DNA of 64,000 nt from Haemophilus parainfluenzae (GTDB lineage Bacteria; Pseudomonadota; Gammaproteobacteria; Enterobacterales; Pasteurellaceae). The first letter of the stretch is position 1; every line of letters starts with the position of its first letter. This document shows, piece after piece, positions 29,956-40,315 of this stretch. The stretch spans positions 1,240,001 through 1,304,000 of the forward strand of contig NZ_LR134481.1 of the NCBI RefSeq assembly GCF_900638025.1. Reading direction: 5' to 3'. The position numbers and the translations under genes are program-made. The notes below the pieces were generated by a model, which did not search any database, was not told the origin of the DNA, and was given only the letters and a program-made list of their open reading frames with translations.

Positions 29956-30306
29956 ATGGGAAATGTAAATAAATCCTTCCAAGAAGTATTAGAGTATGTG
30001 CGTTTATATCGTTTAAAAAATAAACTTAAACGTGATATTGAAGACAATAATCGTAAAATTCGCGATAATCAAAAACGTGTTCTATTATTGGATAACTTGA
30101 ATCAATATATTCATGATGAGATGAGCATTGCCGATGTTCGTGCGATTATCGAAAGTATGCGCGATGATTATGAAAGTCGTGTGGATGAGTATAATATTCG
30201 TAATGCGGAACTTTCTACGCAACGTCGTGAAGCGAGTGCAAAAATGAAGGAACAAAAAAAAGCGCATGCGAAATTAGTGAAAGATACCAATAAAACAGCT
30301 GCATAA
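29956..30306 (+). CDS. tmaR: TmaR, PTS polar-localisation protein (YeeX, DUF496)
   Basis: A 116-residue coiled-coil protein matching E. coli YeeX/Tma[20 protein letters not shown], then [14 protein letters not shown], then [12 protein letters not shown]. In E. coli TmaR forms polar condensates that hold enzyme I of the sugar phosphotransferase system. Ribosome site AGAGAG. It stands alone, with a terminator directly after the stop. Confidence 0.93.
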   Translation: MGNVNKSFQEVLEYVRLYRLKNKLKRDIEDNNRKIRDNQKRVLLLDNLNQYIHDEMSIADVRAIIESMRDDYESRVDEYNIRNAELSTQRREASAKMKEQKKAHAKLVKDTNKTAA

Positions 30307-30320
30307 AACCCATCAAAAGG

Positions 30321-30353
30321 TGACCGCATCTCTCAAAGTGCGGTCATTTTTTA
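30321..30353 (+). terminator. Terminator with half an uptake-signal pair
   Basis: TGACCGCA (30321-30328) pairs with TGCGGTCA (30339-30346), followed by TTTTTTAT. The downstream arm is a full uptake signal (30336-30344), but the upstream arm lacks the ACTT part, so only half of the usual inverted pair is kept. Confidence 0.85.
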
Positions 30354-30381
30354 TAGTGTTTTTAGGATGAGCTATAAATGA

Positions 30382-30879
30382 TTAAACATCATAGGTGCCC
30401 ATTATCACAGCTTGATCCAAAATATGCCCTTGCATCGCAAAATGTAGATCATTAAAACGGAATCCCGGTTTGAGGTTTAGTTTGGTATCGAGTGCATACA
30501 CAATAAGCTCGTAACGATGTAAACAGTTTGGTGGTGCCATACCGCCATAGAATGAGGCTTCTTCAATATCAAATTGACCTAATTTACTCGCCCAAGTGTT
30601 TGCACCCTGCACATAATCTGTTGCGGTTTGGCTTTCATTTTCTTGAATAACAGTACGTTCAAGATCTGCAATGAGCCAATGAGTCCACACAAAGCCACTT
30701 GCAGTAATTGCGTCTTTATCTTCTAAGACAACTGCAAAGGATTTGGTGCCTTGAGGGGCATCGTGAATTTCAAAGGGAATAGAGTAGGTCGGCATACCAT
30801 TTGGGCTAAATTGTGTGCCACGTTTACCATATTTGTCTTCAAAAACACCATTTTGAATGGCTGAACTGGTTACAAACAT
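30382..30879 (-). CDS. PEBP-family protein (YbhB/YbcL type)
   Basis: A 165-residue cytoplasmic protein of the phosphatidylethanolamine-binding family. Recognisable motifs are SFAVVLEDKDA, FVWTHWLIADL, YGGMAPPNCLHRYE and the family-type C-terminal ILDQAVIMGTY. No signal peptide. Bacterial members have no firm biochemical role. It lies 10 bp after rsmC on the same strand and is probably co-transcribed. Confidence 0.9.
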   Translation of the reverse strand: MFVTSSAIQNGVFEDKYGKRGTQFSPNGMPTYSIPFEIHDAPQGTKSFAVVLEDKDAITASGFVWTHWLIADLERTVIQENESQTATDYVQGANTWASKLGQFDIEEASFYGGMAPPNCLHRYELIVYALDTKLNLKPGFRFNDLHFAMQGHILDQAVIMGTYDV

Positions 30880-30889
30880 TGTTTTCTCC

Positions 30890-31882
30890 TTAATTTCTCA
30901 CGGAATACACTTTAAATTTGGTGGTTTGAGCAAGTACTTCAAATTTCCCGAAATGTTGTGTTAATAAATCGGGATAGGGAAGGAATGCATTAGCAACGAT
31001 ACGCAGTTCTCCGCCTGCCGTTAAATGCCATTTTGCTTGTTGAATAAGTTCTTTCACCGCACGATAAGCCGTGTCGATTCCATCGTGGAAAGGCGGGTTT
31101 GAAATAATCAGATCAAATTTCCCTTCAATATGGGAAAATACATCGCTTGCGATAACCTGACCTTTAAGCTGATTTTCAGCAAGCGTTTGGCGAGCAGATT
31201 GAAGTGCCATTGCATGAATATCGGTCATCGTGATATCTGCTTTAGGGTGATGTTTTTTAATCATTGAACCAATGACACCCGCACCACAACCAATGTCTAA
31301 TACTTTGCCTTGAATAGGTGAGGTTAAAGTGGAAATCAGAAGTGATGTTCCGCTATCAAGTTCATTGGTACTGAATACACCCGGTAAGCTGTAAATACGG
31401 AGATCGCCTAATGCATCATTTTGGTAGCATTTCCAATAAGATTGAAGATCAAAGTGCGGTTGTTTTTGTAAGGAAAAATGGTATAAACCACAACGTCGTG
31501 CAGAGTCGATTTTGCCAATTTCACCATAAGGTTCAAGCAGTTTTTCAGCTGAACGGACACCACAACGATTTTCACCGATAATTAACACTTCTTGGCCAAT
31601 TTTACTTTTGGCGAGTAGTTGCATCAGCTGAAAATTCACTTCTTGTTTATTCTTCGTCCAATAATAAATAATCAAATCGGCTTGCGGCTGAAATTCAACC
31701 TCAAAATTGACCGCACTTTGGGTTTTGGCATAATCAAAATACCAACTCCAAACCTGCACAGATTGGCAATGTTTTTGCAATATTTGAGGGAAATCATCAT
31801 TAATGCCGCCGGCAAGAAGAATTGATTTACCGCTAAAAAGGGGAAGATGGCGTTGTAAAACTTCGCTTTCGAGAGAAATCAC
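30890..31882 (-). CDS. rsmC: 16S rRNA m2G1207 methyltransferase RsmC
   Basis: A 330-residue two-domain methyltransferase. The N-terminal half is a degenerate MTase fold; the C-terminal half holds the SAM motif VLDIGCGAGVIG and catalytic SNPPFH. It modifies G1207 of 16S rRNA. Two uptake signals lie inside (31453, 31710). Divergent from the lipoprotein gene. Confidence 0.94.
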   Translation of the reverse strand: MISLESEVLQRHLPLFSGKSILLAGGINDDFPQILQKHCQSVQVWSWYFDYAKTQSAVNFEVEFQPQADLIIYYWTKNKQEVNFQLMQLLAKSKIGQEVLIIGENRCGVRSAEKLLEPYGEIGKIDSARRCGLYHFSLQKQPHFDLQSYWKCYQNDALGDLRIYSLPGVFSTNELDSGTSLLISTLTSPIQGKVLDIGCGAGVIGSMIKKHHPKADITMTDIHAMALQSARQTLAENQLKGQVIASDVFSHIEGKFDLIISNPPFHDGIDTAYRAVKELIQQAKWHLTAGGELRIVANAFLPYPDLLTQHFGKFEVLAQTTKFKVYSVRN

Positions 31883-31969
31883 GCTTTAAATCCTGTGGTT
31901 TATTGGTTAAAATTAAGTGTTATTCTAACAAAAGAAAACGATTTAAACGTATTTATTAAGGAATTATTT

Positions 31970-32560
31970 ATGAAAAAAATCATCACCGCAGTTGCAATGG
32001 CAAGTTTATTGTCTGGCTGTCAATTAATCGAACAACTTCAAGATAGCAAACAAAAACCTTCAACCTTACCAATAAGCTCAAAAATTGAATTACCTGCGGC
32101 ACAAGCGCAAAGCTTAGATGCGCAGTTTGAGCGTATCAAAAAAGGTAACCAAGAAGTGACATTCAACGGCGAGAAATTCTATAAACAAACGAAAGCTTTT
32201 GATAAATCAGAAGATCCCCGTTTCTTAAGTGGTGCGGCGAATGTAGATCGTAGCAATCGTAAATTCATCATGAGCGAAACCTATTATCTAAAAGATGTTT
32301 CACATGTTCCGGCATTAACGACAAAATATCTTGATGCAAACAAAAAAGTATGTGAGTTAAAAACAATTGGTAACGCTTCAGATGTTTATTATGTTTGTGA
32401 TGGTAAAGATTTCCAACGTTTTATCGCCGTGGTTTATCAAGCGAAAAATATTCTTTCTTTCCGTAGCTTAAAAGCATATCAAGAAAAACCAACCGAAGCG
32501 CAAGAACAAGCAATTGTTAAAGGTTTAAGAGATTATCCGTTAGATACTATCGCTCGTTAA
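31970..32560 (+). CDS. Lipoprotein of unknown function
   Basis: A 196-residue product with a lipoprotein signal: MKKIITAVAMASLLSGC, Cys at 17. The next residue is Gln, so outer-membrane sorting is likely. The mature part is charged with two Cys late in the protein (VCELK and YVCDG) that could form a disulfide. The frame is open from 31895, but ATG 31970 has AAGGA 8 nt upstream and starts the signal peptide. holD starts 3 bp after its stop, suggesting co-transcription. Confidence 0.8.
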   Translation: MKKIITAVAMASLLSGCQLIEQLQDSKQKPSTLPISSKIELPAAQAQSLDAQFERIKKGNQEVTFNGEKFYKQTKAFDKSEDPRFLSGAANVDRSNRKFIMSETYYLKDVSHVPALTTKYLDANKKVCELKTIGNASDVYYVCDGKDFQRFIAVVYQAKNILSFRSLKAYQEKPTEAQEQAIVKGLRDYPLDTIAR

Positions 32561-32563
32561 TCT

Positions 32564-32968
32564 ATGGATAGACGCAATCTTCTTTTAAATGAAATGGGGA
32601 TAACCCGTTGGCAGCTCCATCGCCCAGAAGCATTACAAGGGGCGGTTGGTGTGAGTGTGTCTGAACAAGTGAAATTTATTGTGGTAGCGAAAGATAACGT
32701 ATCGAACTCCCCACTTTTTGCTGATATTCGACTCGCACTTAAGTTAAACAAAGAAGATTGCCTTTGTCTAAACTTCGATCAAATTCAACATATCACGTTA
32801 CAACATTCCGTGTGGTATTGGTTATTAGCTGAAAATGCTGATGAAATCGACCGCAGTTTGCCTTATTGCTTAAATGCAGAGCGTGTTTATCGCTCTGTTG
32901 ATTGGCAACAATTCCAGCAAAATAGCCAAGCTAAACGTGAGCTTTGGCAACAAATCCAACAAATTTAA
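32564..32968 (+). CDS. holD: DNA polymerase III psi subunit HolD
   Basis: A 134-residue HolD, recognised by MDRRNLLLNEMGITRWQLHRP at its start, position beside rimI and length (E. coli 137). It links the clamp loader to chi and SSB. There is no clear Shine-Dalgarno, so translation is probably coupled to the lipoprotein gene 3 bp upstream. rimI starts 2 bp after the stop, as in E. coli. Confidence 0.9.
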   Translation: MDRRNLLLNEMGITRWQLHRPEALQGAVGVSVSEQVKFIVVAKDNVSNSPLFADIRLALKLNKEDCLCLNFDQIQHITLQHSVWYWLLAENADEIDRSLPYCLNAERVYRSVDWQQFQQNSQAKRELWQQIQQI

Positions 32969-32970
32969 TC

Positions 32971-33414
32971 ATGATGCCTTCTCTTTTTCCTATTGAAGAA
33001 TGCGATATGGATCGCTTATATGAAATTGAACAAGCAGCACATCTTGTGCCTTGGTCATTGGGAACATTGAAAAATAATATCGGCGAGCGTTATCTCAATT
33101 TGAAATTGATGGAAAAAGAGCAAGTGCTTGGTTTTGCTATTTGCCAGACGGTATTAGATGAAGCCACACTATTCAATATTGCGATAGAGCCAGCTCAACA
33201 AGGAAAGGGCTACGGTTCATTTTTATTGCAAGGTTTAATGGATAAGCTTAAAGAGAAAGGCATTCAAACGCTTTGGCTTGAAGTGCGTGAATCGAATCCC
33301 GCTCGTTTCCTTTATGAAAAGTTAGGGTTTAATGAGGTTGATATTCGTAAAAATTATTATCCGAAACCGGATGGTGGACGAGAAAATGCTGTCGTGATGG
33401 CATGTTATCTCTAG
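32971..33414 (+). CDS. rimI: Ribosomal protein S18 alanine N-acetyltransferase RimI
   Basis: A 147-residue GNAT acetyltransferase with the acetyl-CoA loop QQGKGYGS and the RimI motifs LDEATLFNIAI, LWLEVRESNPAR and LYEKLGFNEVDIRKNYYP. The frame is open upstream into holD, but ATG 32971 (or 32974) fits the family N-terminus. It is coupled to holD and ends at an uptake-signal terminator shared with fdhE. Confidence 0.95.
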   Translation: MMPSLFPIEECDMDRLYEIEQAAHLVPWSLGTLKNNIGERYLNLKLMEKEQVLGFAICQTVLDEATLFNIAIEPAQQGKGYGSFLLQGLMDKLKEKGIQTLWLEVRESNPARFLYEKLGFNEVDIRKNYYPKPDGGRENAVVMACYL

Positions 33415-33420
33415 AATGCA

Positions 33421-33448
33421 AAAGTGCGGTCAATGTTGACCGCACTTT
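33421..33448. terminator. Uptake-signal hairpin between rimI and fdhE
   Basis: AAGTGCGGT (33422-33430) and ACCGCACTT (33439-33447), 8-nt spacer, extended by one A/T pair each side; placed between convergent genes, with short T-runs. Serves both rimI and fdhE. Confidence 0.82.
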
Positions 33449-33469
33449 GTTTATCTAAAAAGTAAAAAA

Positions 33470-34378
33470 TTATACTTCTTCTGCAGGGAAGACAAATGGA
33501 TTTAATCCACTGCGTGCGAAGCCTTTTTCTTCCATTTCAATATCTAAGAAAATGGATGCTAAATCATCGGCTACTGCTTCAACGTTCGGATCTTTTTCTT
33601 GGAACATGATTTTTAAGTAGCTTTGGCAATCACCACATGTTTCAGCACGAATGAGCGCAAGTTCTTCATTTAATGACCACAATTCAAGATTTTTGTGTTC
33701 ATTGCAGTTTGTGCATTGTGCGCGCACTAAATTCCATTCACTTTCACAGAGATTACAGTGCAAATAGCGTAAGCCTTGTGAAGTACCGATATGGACAACA
33801 CTTGACACGGGGGCAGAACCACAAACAGGGCAGTAATGCAGATTATCTGTCCCTTCTTGGCGGCTGTTATGAGGAATTTGTTGAGTTAATTGTAACCAAT
33901 AAAGAGAAAGTGCCGCCCAGATAAAGACAGCTTTATCAGTGCTCACTAAATTAAATTCTTGGCTTAAAAGATGAGTAGCCATTTCTTCAAGCTCTTTATC
34001 AGAGGCTTTTTCAAGATTTTCAATGGTAGCAATAACCTGTTCATTCGCTTTTGGTTTAATGCTATGTAAAATTTCTTTGAGATATTCAATCCAAATGCTT
34101 GAGCGTTTAAATGTTTTAGTATTTAACGGTTCAAGTTCATCTAAATTATCGAAATGCTGTTTTTCTAATGGATTTTTCTCAAATACGCTTAATTGGCTTT
34201 CCACAACATCTGCAGCAAAGAGTAAATAATCAGCCAATGGATGATCTTTTGCTAATTCTCTTAAACGTTTTGCACGACGTTGATAAAGATTTTTAGGGTT
34301 AGCAAACAAAACAGGTGGAATATCGTATGAATTCTTTTTTTGTTTGATTTCGTCTGCAGATAAGATTTTGATACTCAT
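33470..34378 (-). CDS. fdhE: Formate dehydrogenase accessory protein FdhE
   Basis: A 302-residue cytoplasmic maturation protein for the Tat-exported formate dehydrogenase. Four Cys pairs form rubredoxin-like iron sites: CPVCGS, CNLCES, CTNCNE and CGDCQS. E. coli FdhE is 309 aa. It follows fdnI but behind an uptake-signal terminator, so it may have its own promoter. Context (fdnGHI, fdhD) fully agrees. Confidence 0.96.
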   Translation of the reverse strand: MSIKILSADEIKQKKNSYDIPPVLFANPKNLYQRRAKRLRELAKDHPLADYLLFAADVVESQLSVFEKNPLEKQHFDNLDELEPLNTKTFKRSSIWIEYLKEILHSIKPKANEQVIATIENLEKASDKELEEMATHLLSQEFNLVSTDKAVFIWAALSLYWLQLTQQIPHNSRQEGTDNLHYCPVCGSAPVSSVVHIGTSQGLRYLHCNLCESEWNLVRAQCTNCNEHKNLELWSLNEELALIRAETCGDCQSYLKIMFQEKDPNVEAVADDLASIFLDIEMEEKGFARSGLNPFVFPAEEV

Positions 34379-34403
34379 AATAGTCTCTTAAGTATTAATA
34401 AGA

Positions 34404-34433
34404 AAAAGTGCGGTCAATTTTAACCGCACTTTT
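34404..34433 (-). terminator. Uptake-signal hairpin between fdnI and fdhE
   Basis: AAGTGCGGT (34406-34414) and ACCGCACTT (34423-34431) with 8-nt spacer, extended to AAAAAGTGCGGT against ACCGCACTTTTT. It lies just after the fdnI stop on the minus strand and is followed there by a short T-run. Confidence 0.85.
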
Positions 34434-34438
34434 TGATT

Positions 34439-35155
34439 TTAGCCATTGATACCTTTGAACAATGCTTTGGTTTTTACTTTTTTACCTTCAGCTTCATTTT
34501 CAAGGTCTTCTTCTAGCTTAGGAAGTACTTCATCTCGATACCATTTCGGGTGGTGTTTTTTCGCCCAACGAACGGTTACCCAACCTTCCACAATACCGCG
34601 AATAGATCCTTTAATCCAGAATGCCATGTACATGTGTACCAAAATACCGGTGAACAACATGAATGCACTTAAAGAGTGAAGGAAAATCGCAAAACGCAAT
34701 ACCGGAATAGAGAAGTAGTGCGAGAAATACTGACGCCACATAATGATACCGGTTACAAGTAAAGTGACCATCGCCAAATTCAATGTCCAGAACAACATTT
34801 TTTGACCAAGGTTATACTTGCCGTTATCTGCAACAGCATGCTCATTCCCTTTTAATACTTCAACGATGCCTTTTAACCAACGAATATCATTTTTCTCTGG
34901 AATGTTGTGATCCCAGTAAAGATAGCCGAGGAAAATAAAGGCAACGAACATAATAATACCGGTGAACGGGTGAATTGCTCGAGCCAGTTGCGGTGTACCT
35001 AAAATCTCAGTTAACCACGCAAAATCTGGGAAGAAGAATGCTACACCAGTGAACATTGTCATAAAGAAGCAGATTACGAGTAACCAGTGGCTAAAACGAG
35101 CAGGCGTTCTATGACGAATGATTCGAGTATCATTGCTAATCTCAATCTTACTCAT
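34439..35155 (-). CDS. fdnI: Formate dehydrogenase cytochrome b556 subunit FdnI
   Basis: A 238-residue inner-membrane cytochrome b that passes electrons from formate oxidation to quinone. Four membrane helices are visible; His residues in RFSHWLLV and in the later helices (PFTGII with a preceding His; LHSLSAFM) are candidates for heme ligands. The start overlaps the fdnH stop by 8 bp and has its own AAGGAGG. The C-terminal 45 residues are charged and cytoplasmic. Confidence 0.95.
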   Translation of the reverse strand: MSKIEISNDTRIIRHRTPARFSHWLLVICFFMTMFTGVAFFFPDFAWLTEILGTPQLARAIHPFTGIIMFVAFIFLGYLYWDHNIPEKNDIRWLKGIVEVLKGNEHAVADNGKYNLGQKMLFWTLNLAMVTLLVTGIIMWRQYFSHYFSIPVLRFAIFLHSLSAFMLFTGILVHMYMAFWIKGSIRGIVEGWVTVRWAKKHHPKWYRDEVLPKLEEDLENEAEGKKVKTKALFKGING

Positions 35156-36080
35156 CTTTGCCTCCTTTTTTATCTTCTTCAAATTCATGGTGATGATCTT
35201 CTACATCTTCTTCAACGTTTGGACCTACAGCTAAGTAGTGAGCAATTTCAGCAAGTGCTAGACCACCCATTGCTACAGCCGCTACCGGTTTCAATACATC
35301 TTTCCAAAGAGTGACGGTTAGGTCAACTTTAGGATCTTTTGGAAGACCAGAATAAAGTTCAGGTTTATCCGCATGGTGTAATACATACATTACGTGTGTA
35401 CCACCTACGCCTTCAGGGTCGTAGATACCTGCGTTTTCATAACCACGTGATTTTAAGTCAGCAACACGTTGTTCTGCGTAGAGTTTCATCTCTTCTTTAG
35501 AACCAAAACGAATTGCACCGGTTGGACAGGTTTTCACGCAAGCCGGTTCTTGACCCACAGAAACACGATCCACACAAAGGGTACATTTGTATACGCGGTT
35601 GTCTTCTGGGTTCATACGTGGAATGTTGAACGGACAACCTGCGATACAGTAACCACAACCGATACATTTATCAGATTGGAAATCCACAATACCGTTTGCA
35701 TATTGGATAATTGCACCTGGTGCAGGACAAGCTTTTAAACAGCCTGGTTCTGAACAATGCATACAACCATCTTTACGGATTAACCATTCTAAACGATCAT
35801 TTTCTTCAACTTCGTTAAAGCGCATTACCGTCCATGCTTTTGCATTGAGATCTACAGGGTTATCGTAGATCCCCACACATTGAGCATTAACATCAGAACG
35901 GATGTCATTCCACTCTGAACAGCCCACCTGACAGGCTTTACAACCGATACAGGTGGATACGTCGATTAATTTTGCTACTTCAACTTTATGATCACGCGCT
36001 TGAGGTGCTGGTGTTAAACCAGACGTAGCGGAGACCTTGATAATGTCTTGCGATTGAACGCCTTGACCACTTCCTGCCAT
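35148..36080 (-). CDS. fdnH: Formate dehydrogenase iron-sulfur subunit FdnH
   Basis: A 310-residue electron-transfer subunit with four Cys clusters: [35 protein letters not shown] and [10 protein letters not shown] with CVKTCP. A C-terminal membrane anchor ([19 protein letters not shown]) is followed by a His/Glu-rich tail. ATG 36080 follows GGAGG and lies 1 bp after the fdnG stop; the frame is open a little further upstream. It is co-exported with FdnG. Confidence 0.96.
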   Translation of the reverse strand: MAGSGQGVQSQDIIKVSATSGLTPAPQARDHKVEVAKLIDVSTCIGCKACQVGCSEWNDIRSDVNAQCVGIYDNPVDLNAKAWTVMRFNEVEENDRLEWLIRKDGCMHCSEPGCLKACPAPGAIIQYANGIVDFQSDKCIGCGYCIAGCPFNIPRMNPEDNRVYKCTLCVDRVSVGQEPACVKTCPTGAIRFGSKEEMKLYAEQRVADLKSRGYENAGIYDPEGVGGTHVMYVLHHADKPELYSGLPKDPKVDLTVTLWKDVLKPVAAVAMGGLALAEIAHYLAVGPNVEEDVEDHHHEFEEDKKGGKDE

Positions 36081-36081
36081 A

Positions 36082-39000
36082 TTATGCCTCCGCTTTCTCA
36101 ATATTTACCAAGAATGTTTTATATTCTGGTGTTTGAGTGATTGCTTCACCCCAAGATGGTGTTAAGGTGTTGGTGGAGAAGCCACGATTACCTTTTCCAT
36201 TTAAGGCCTTCATATTCCAGTGAATTGGAAGACCTACATGGTGTACGGTACGTCCATCAATTTCGAGATCTTTAAGACGTTTCGTAACCACGGCAACAGC
36301 TTTAATATAGCCACGACGAGAAGTAATTTTTACCATATCGCCTTTTTGGATGCCTTTTTCTGCCGCTAATTTTTCACCGATTTCCACAAATTGTTGTGGT
36401 TGTGCGATGATATTTAATGCAGATTGCGCAGTCCAACTATGGAAGTGTTCTGTTAATCGGTAAGTTGTTGCCACGAATGGGAAGTCTTTATTTGAACCGA
36501 TAAATTCTTTATCTTCAGGATAAATACGTACTGTAGGATCACTTACCACTGCAGCGTGTAATGGGTTAGTATCTATTGGGCTTTCAACTGGCTCATAGTG
36601 CTCAGGCATTGGACCATTTGCAATTTTATCAACTGCAAATAAACGACCTACACCTTCAGCAGACATAATAAATGGACCTGCATCTGAACCTGGTGGTTGA
36701 GTGCCGTAGTCAGCAATGTCATACCAGTTCCAGTTTTTACCATTCCATTTGATTAATTGGCGGTTTTTATCCCAAGGATTACCATTGATATCTAATGATG
36801 CACGGCTATAAAGTACACGACGGTTTGCAGGCCATGCAAAGCCCCAACCAATGGTGCAACCTAAACCTGATGGGTCTGAGTTATCACGATTTGCGGTTTG
36901 GTTACCTTTTTCAGTCCATTGACCAACATATAACCAGTTACCTGATGTTGTTGTACCATCATCACGTAAATGTGCAAATCCATTAAGTAATTGACCTTTT
37001 TTGTACATCAAGTTACCGTTTGGATCATAAAGATCTTCAAGTGCATAACCATTTAATTCTTTGGCTAATTCTACAGAACTTGGTGAGTGTGGTTGAGCAT
37101 AGTCCCAAGTCATTGCTTCAAAGGATTCAATACCGCGACCACCTTCTTTTTGATAAAGATGATGCATTTCTTCACGAATCATAGAAAGAATTTCAGCATC
37201 TGGTAATGCTTCACCAGGCTGATCGCAACCTTTCCAGTGCCATTGCGCCCAACGTCCTGAGTTTACAATTGAACCATCTTCTTCTGCGAAACAGGTTGTT
37301 GGTAGGCGGAAGACTTCAGTTTGAATTTCTGAAGAATTCACGTTGTTTGATTCACCAAAGTTTTTCCAGAATTCAGAGGATTCAGTTTGAAGCGGATCCA
37401 TCACGATTAAGAATTTTAACTTACTCATTCCTGCAACAGTTTTGTTTTTGTTCGGTAATGAGTTTAACACGTTAAAGCCTTGTAAAATCCAACCGTGTAA
37501 TTTGCCGTCATTCATCAATTTAACGTGAGTAATCGGGTCATATAAGCGATCTGCTTTTGGTAAGAAATCAAAACCCCAACCATTTTCTTTGGTTGCTCTA
37601 TCACCGTAGAAGGTTTTCATCATGCTAACAAAGAATTTTGAAGTATGACGATAATAGTTCACTTGGTTTGGAACAATATCTTTTGGCGTAATCGCGTTAA
37701 TGTATTGCTCATAAGAGGTATCTTTATCGTTTGGTAAACGCATATAACCTGGTAAAGACATTGGCAATAGACCCATATCTGTTGTACCTTGCACATTGGA
37801 GTGACCACGTAATGCATTAATACCGCCACCAGGCATACCCATATTACCTAAAAGTAATTGGATCATCGCCATTGAGCGAATATTTTGTGTACCGATTGAA
37901 TGCTCAGTAAAACCTAACGCATATAGATGCGTCATCGTTTTATTTGGAGCAGCGGTTTTACCAATTTCTTCACAGATTTGTAAGAAGAGTTTTTGTTTTA
38001 CACCCGTGATACGTTCAACCATTTCTGGGGTATAACGTGAAACATGATCTTTTAAGATATTAATGACACAACGAGGGTGTTGTAAGGTCATATCACGTTT
38101 AGCATGCCCATTCTCATCAAATTGATAGTTCCATTTAGATTTATCATAGTTACGTTTTTCTTCGTTATAACCTACAAATAAACCATCTTCAAATTTGAAA
38201 CCTTCGTCAACTAAGAATGACGCATTAGTATAGTGTTTAACGTATTCATGTTGAATTTGGTTTGTTTCCAATAAGTAACGGATGACACCCATTAAAAATG
38301 CGATATCCGAACCAGAACGAATTGGGGCATGAAGGTCAGCTACAGAAGCTGTACGGTTAAAGCGAGGGTCAACAACAATGATTTTCGCACCGTTTTTCTT
38401 CGCTTCGATCGCCCAACGGAAGCCAACAGGGTGAGCTTCAGCAGGGTTACCACCTTGAACAATAATAAGATTGGCGTTTTTGATGTCAACCCAGTTGTTT
38501 GTCATGGCACCGCGACCAAATGATGGAGCAAGACTTGCTACCGTTGGTCCGTGTCAAGTATTCGCTTGGTTACACATCGGCACTATGCCCATCATTCGAA
38601 CCCATTTGTGGGTAAGAAGTGCAGCCTCGTTGCTCATAGCAGAGGCGGTCATAATACCTGTAGTTGTCCAACGGTTAACGGTTTTGCCACTTGCATCTTT
38701 TTCAACAAAGTTAGCATCACGGTCATCTTTTAGTAAGCGAGAAATGCGTTTGATTGCATCTTTCCAAGAAATACGTTCCCACTTGTCAGAACCTGGTGCG
38801 CGGTATTCAGGGTATAACGTGCGGCTTTCACTATTTACATAGTCTAATGCACCGGCACCTTTAGGGCATAACGCACCACGACTTACAGGATGATCAGGAT
38901 CACCTTCAATATGGAATAATTTAGAACGGGTATTGGTGCCAGTGTGGCTACTTAAGGAATCGTAAGGTTTACCTGTGCTATATAACAACATACCACAGCT

Positions 39001-39165
39001 TACAGCACAATATGTACAGGTGTTACGGGATTCAAATGCTCGTAATAGTTTATATTCGCGTGGCGCTGCTAAAACCGATGAAGGGGCAAACCCCAACATT
39101 GCCGCAGACGTCCCCGCCATACCACCTGCACAGATCTTAAAGAACTTACGTCTAGAGACCTGCAT
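36082..39165 (-). CDS. fdnG: Selenocysteine-containing formate dehydrogenase catalytic subunit FdnG
   Basis: The frame is split by an in-frame TGA at 38556-38554 that is a selenocysteine codon, giving one 1027-residue molybdopterin enzyme (E. coli FdnG 1015). Sec is residue 204 in [18 protein letters not shown], matching E. coli around Sec196. A Tat signal begins at ATG 39165 (SRRKFFK), after AAGGAG; a GTG 6 bp upstream is less likely. A 4Fe-4S motif ([10 protein letters not shown]) follows. It oxidises formate in the periplasm and feeds FdnHI. fdnH follows by 1 bp. This should not be annotated as two genes. Confidence 0.97.
38525..38556 (-). promoter_or_regulatory. SECIS element with UGA selenocysteine codon
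   Basis: After UGA (38556-38554) come 11 nt and then GGUAGCAAGUCUUGCUCC (38542-38525). It folds as GG, a bulged U, AGCA, loop AGUCU, UGCU, CC. The spacing, the bulged U and the GU in the loop match the E. coli fdhF/fdnG SECIS bound by SelB. Confidence 0.92.
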
Positions 39166-39360
39166 AATCACTCCTTCATAACGGCGAACCGTTAAGATAT
39201 TTCGATAGTATAAATTCGTATAGATAATTTATTTGATTTCGTTAAAATAACGTATCAACCATTAAATCGGCTATAATAATGACCAATTTAAACAGGGATA
39301 ATTTTAACTATTTTTTAACCTGAAATCTATAATCAAAACTTGTTATAATCGTTTTAAAAC

Positions 39361-39374
39361 TTGAGCTAGATCAC
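39361..39374 (+). promoter_or_regulatory. FNR/CRP-like site upstream of fdhD
   Basis: TTGAGCTAGATCAC matches 8 of 10 defined positions of the FNR consensus TTGAT-N4-ATCAA, and GATCACA also suits a CRP half site. It lies 66 bp before fdhD. A TATAAT at 39344-39349 is just upstream. Anaerobic control of formate dehydrogenase genes makes FNR reasonable, but the match is imperfect. Confidence 0.4.
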
Positions 39375-39439
39375 AAAACAAGCATTTTTTGTTAAAAAAA
39401 AGTAACATTTTGCTACAACTATTTTATTGGGAAAAAATA

Positions 39440-40249
39440 ATGCACTGGATAATCCAAAAAACAATCAACTTTTTTAAAAAAACACCTGAAAATCCGACCG
39501 CACTTTTTATTGAAAAACAAGATAGTCTGGCTGCGGAAGTCCCTGTTTCTCTTGTCTATAATGGTATTGCGCATACCGTCATGATGTGTTCTCCACAAGA
39601 TTTAGAGGATTTTGCTCTAGGCTTTTCATTGGCGGAAGGCATTATTGAGAAAAAAGCGGATATTTATGGCATTGATGTGGTGGAAGTATGCAATGGTATT
39701 GAAGTGCAAATTGAATTATCTAGCCGCCAATTTGTGGCATTAAAAGATCATCGCCGAACATTAACAGGCAGAACAGGATGTGGCATTTGCGGCACAGAAC
39801 AAATCTCACAAGTTTATAAAAAATTGCCGAAATTAGACCATTCTTTCCAGTTTAATTTAAATTTATTAGATGGTTGTTTAGAACAATTACAAGCTAATCA
39901 AGCACTCGGAAAGGAAACGGGAGCAACGCATGCAGCCGCCTTTTTTGATTTATCTGGTCATTTACTGGCGATTAGAGAAGATGTCGGGCGCCATGTAGCG
40001 CTAGATAAATTAATCGGTTGGCATGCCAAACAGAATCAACCTCAGGGATTCATCCTTGTTTCAAGTCGAGCCAGTTATGAAATGGTTCAAAAATCGGTCG
40101 CTTGTGGCATCGAGTTACTTGTTGCGATTTCTGCTGCAACAGATCTTGCCGTCAATATGGCTGAACAACACAATCTTTCCCTTATTGGCTTTGCTCGCCC
40201 TGGAAAAGCGAATATCTATGCAGGGAAAGAGCGGTTGGTTTTAGTTTAG
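39440..40249 (+). CDS. fdhD: Formate dehydrogenase sulfurtransferase FdhD
   Basis: A 269-residue accessory protein that carries sulfur from IscS to the molybdenum cofactor of FdnG. The sulfur-carrying Cys pair is in [12 protein letters not shown], and [15 protein letters not shown] and [12 protein letters not shown] are family motifs. The frame is open from a TTG at 39389, but ATG 39440 fits better, although its Shine-Dalgarno is weak. Divergent from fdnGHI across 274 bp. An uptake signal encodes part of PTALF near the start. Confidence 0.95.
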   Translation: MHWIIQKTINFFKKTPENPTALFIEKQDSLAAEVPVSLVYNGIAHTVMMCSPQDLEDFALGFSLAEGIIEKKADIYGIDVVEVCNGIEVQIELSSRQFVALKDHRRTLTGRTGCGICGTEQISQVYKKLPKLDHSFQFNLNLLDGCLEQLQANQALGKETGATHAAAFFDLSGHLLAIREDVGRHVALDKLIGWHAKQNQPQGFILVSSRASYEMVQKSVACGIELLVAISAATDLAVNMAEQHNLSLIGFARPGKANIYAGKERLVLV

Positions 40250-40266
40250 TTTCATATGTTAAAAAC

Positions 40267-40304
40267 AAGTGCGTCAAAAATATCATAGTTTTTGACGCAC
40301 TTTT
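40267..40304. terminator. Bidirectional terminator built from a degenerate uptake-signal pair
   Basis: AAGTGCGTCAAAAA (40267-40280) pairs perfectly with TTTTTGACGCACTT (40289-40302). Each arm is the extended uptake signal minus one base (a G in one arm, the paired C in the other), so the stem is intact but the signal is broken. It ends fdhD and the convergent binding-protein gene. Confidence 0.85.
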
Positions 40305-40315
40305 GTGTATTTTTG

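Noticed and set aside
38554..38556. TGA splitting fdnG as a frameshift or pseudogene
   Set aside because: The flanking residues match selenocysteine formate dehydrogenases and a SECIS hairpin follows at the correct distance.
38471..38842. 123-codon plus-strand frame opposite fdnG
   Set aside because: It is antisense to conserved Sec-region coding sequence and has no recognisable protein features.
39220..39260. FNR site for fdnG around TTGATTTCGTTAAA
   Set aside because: The second half site has two mismatches; too weak to list.
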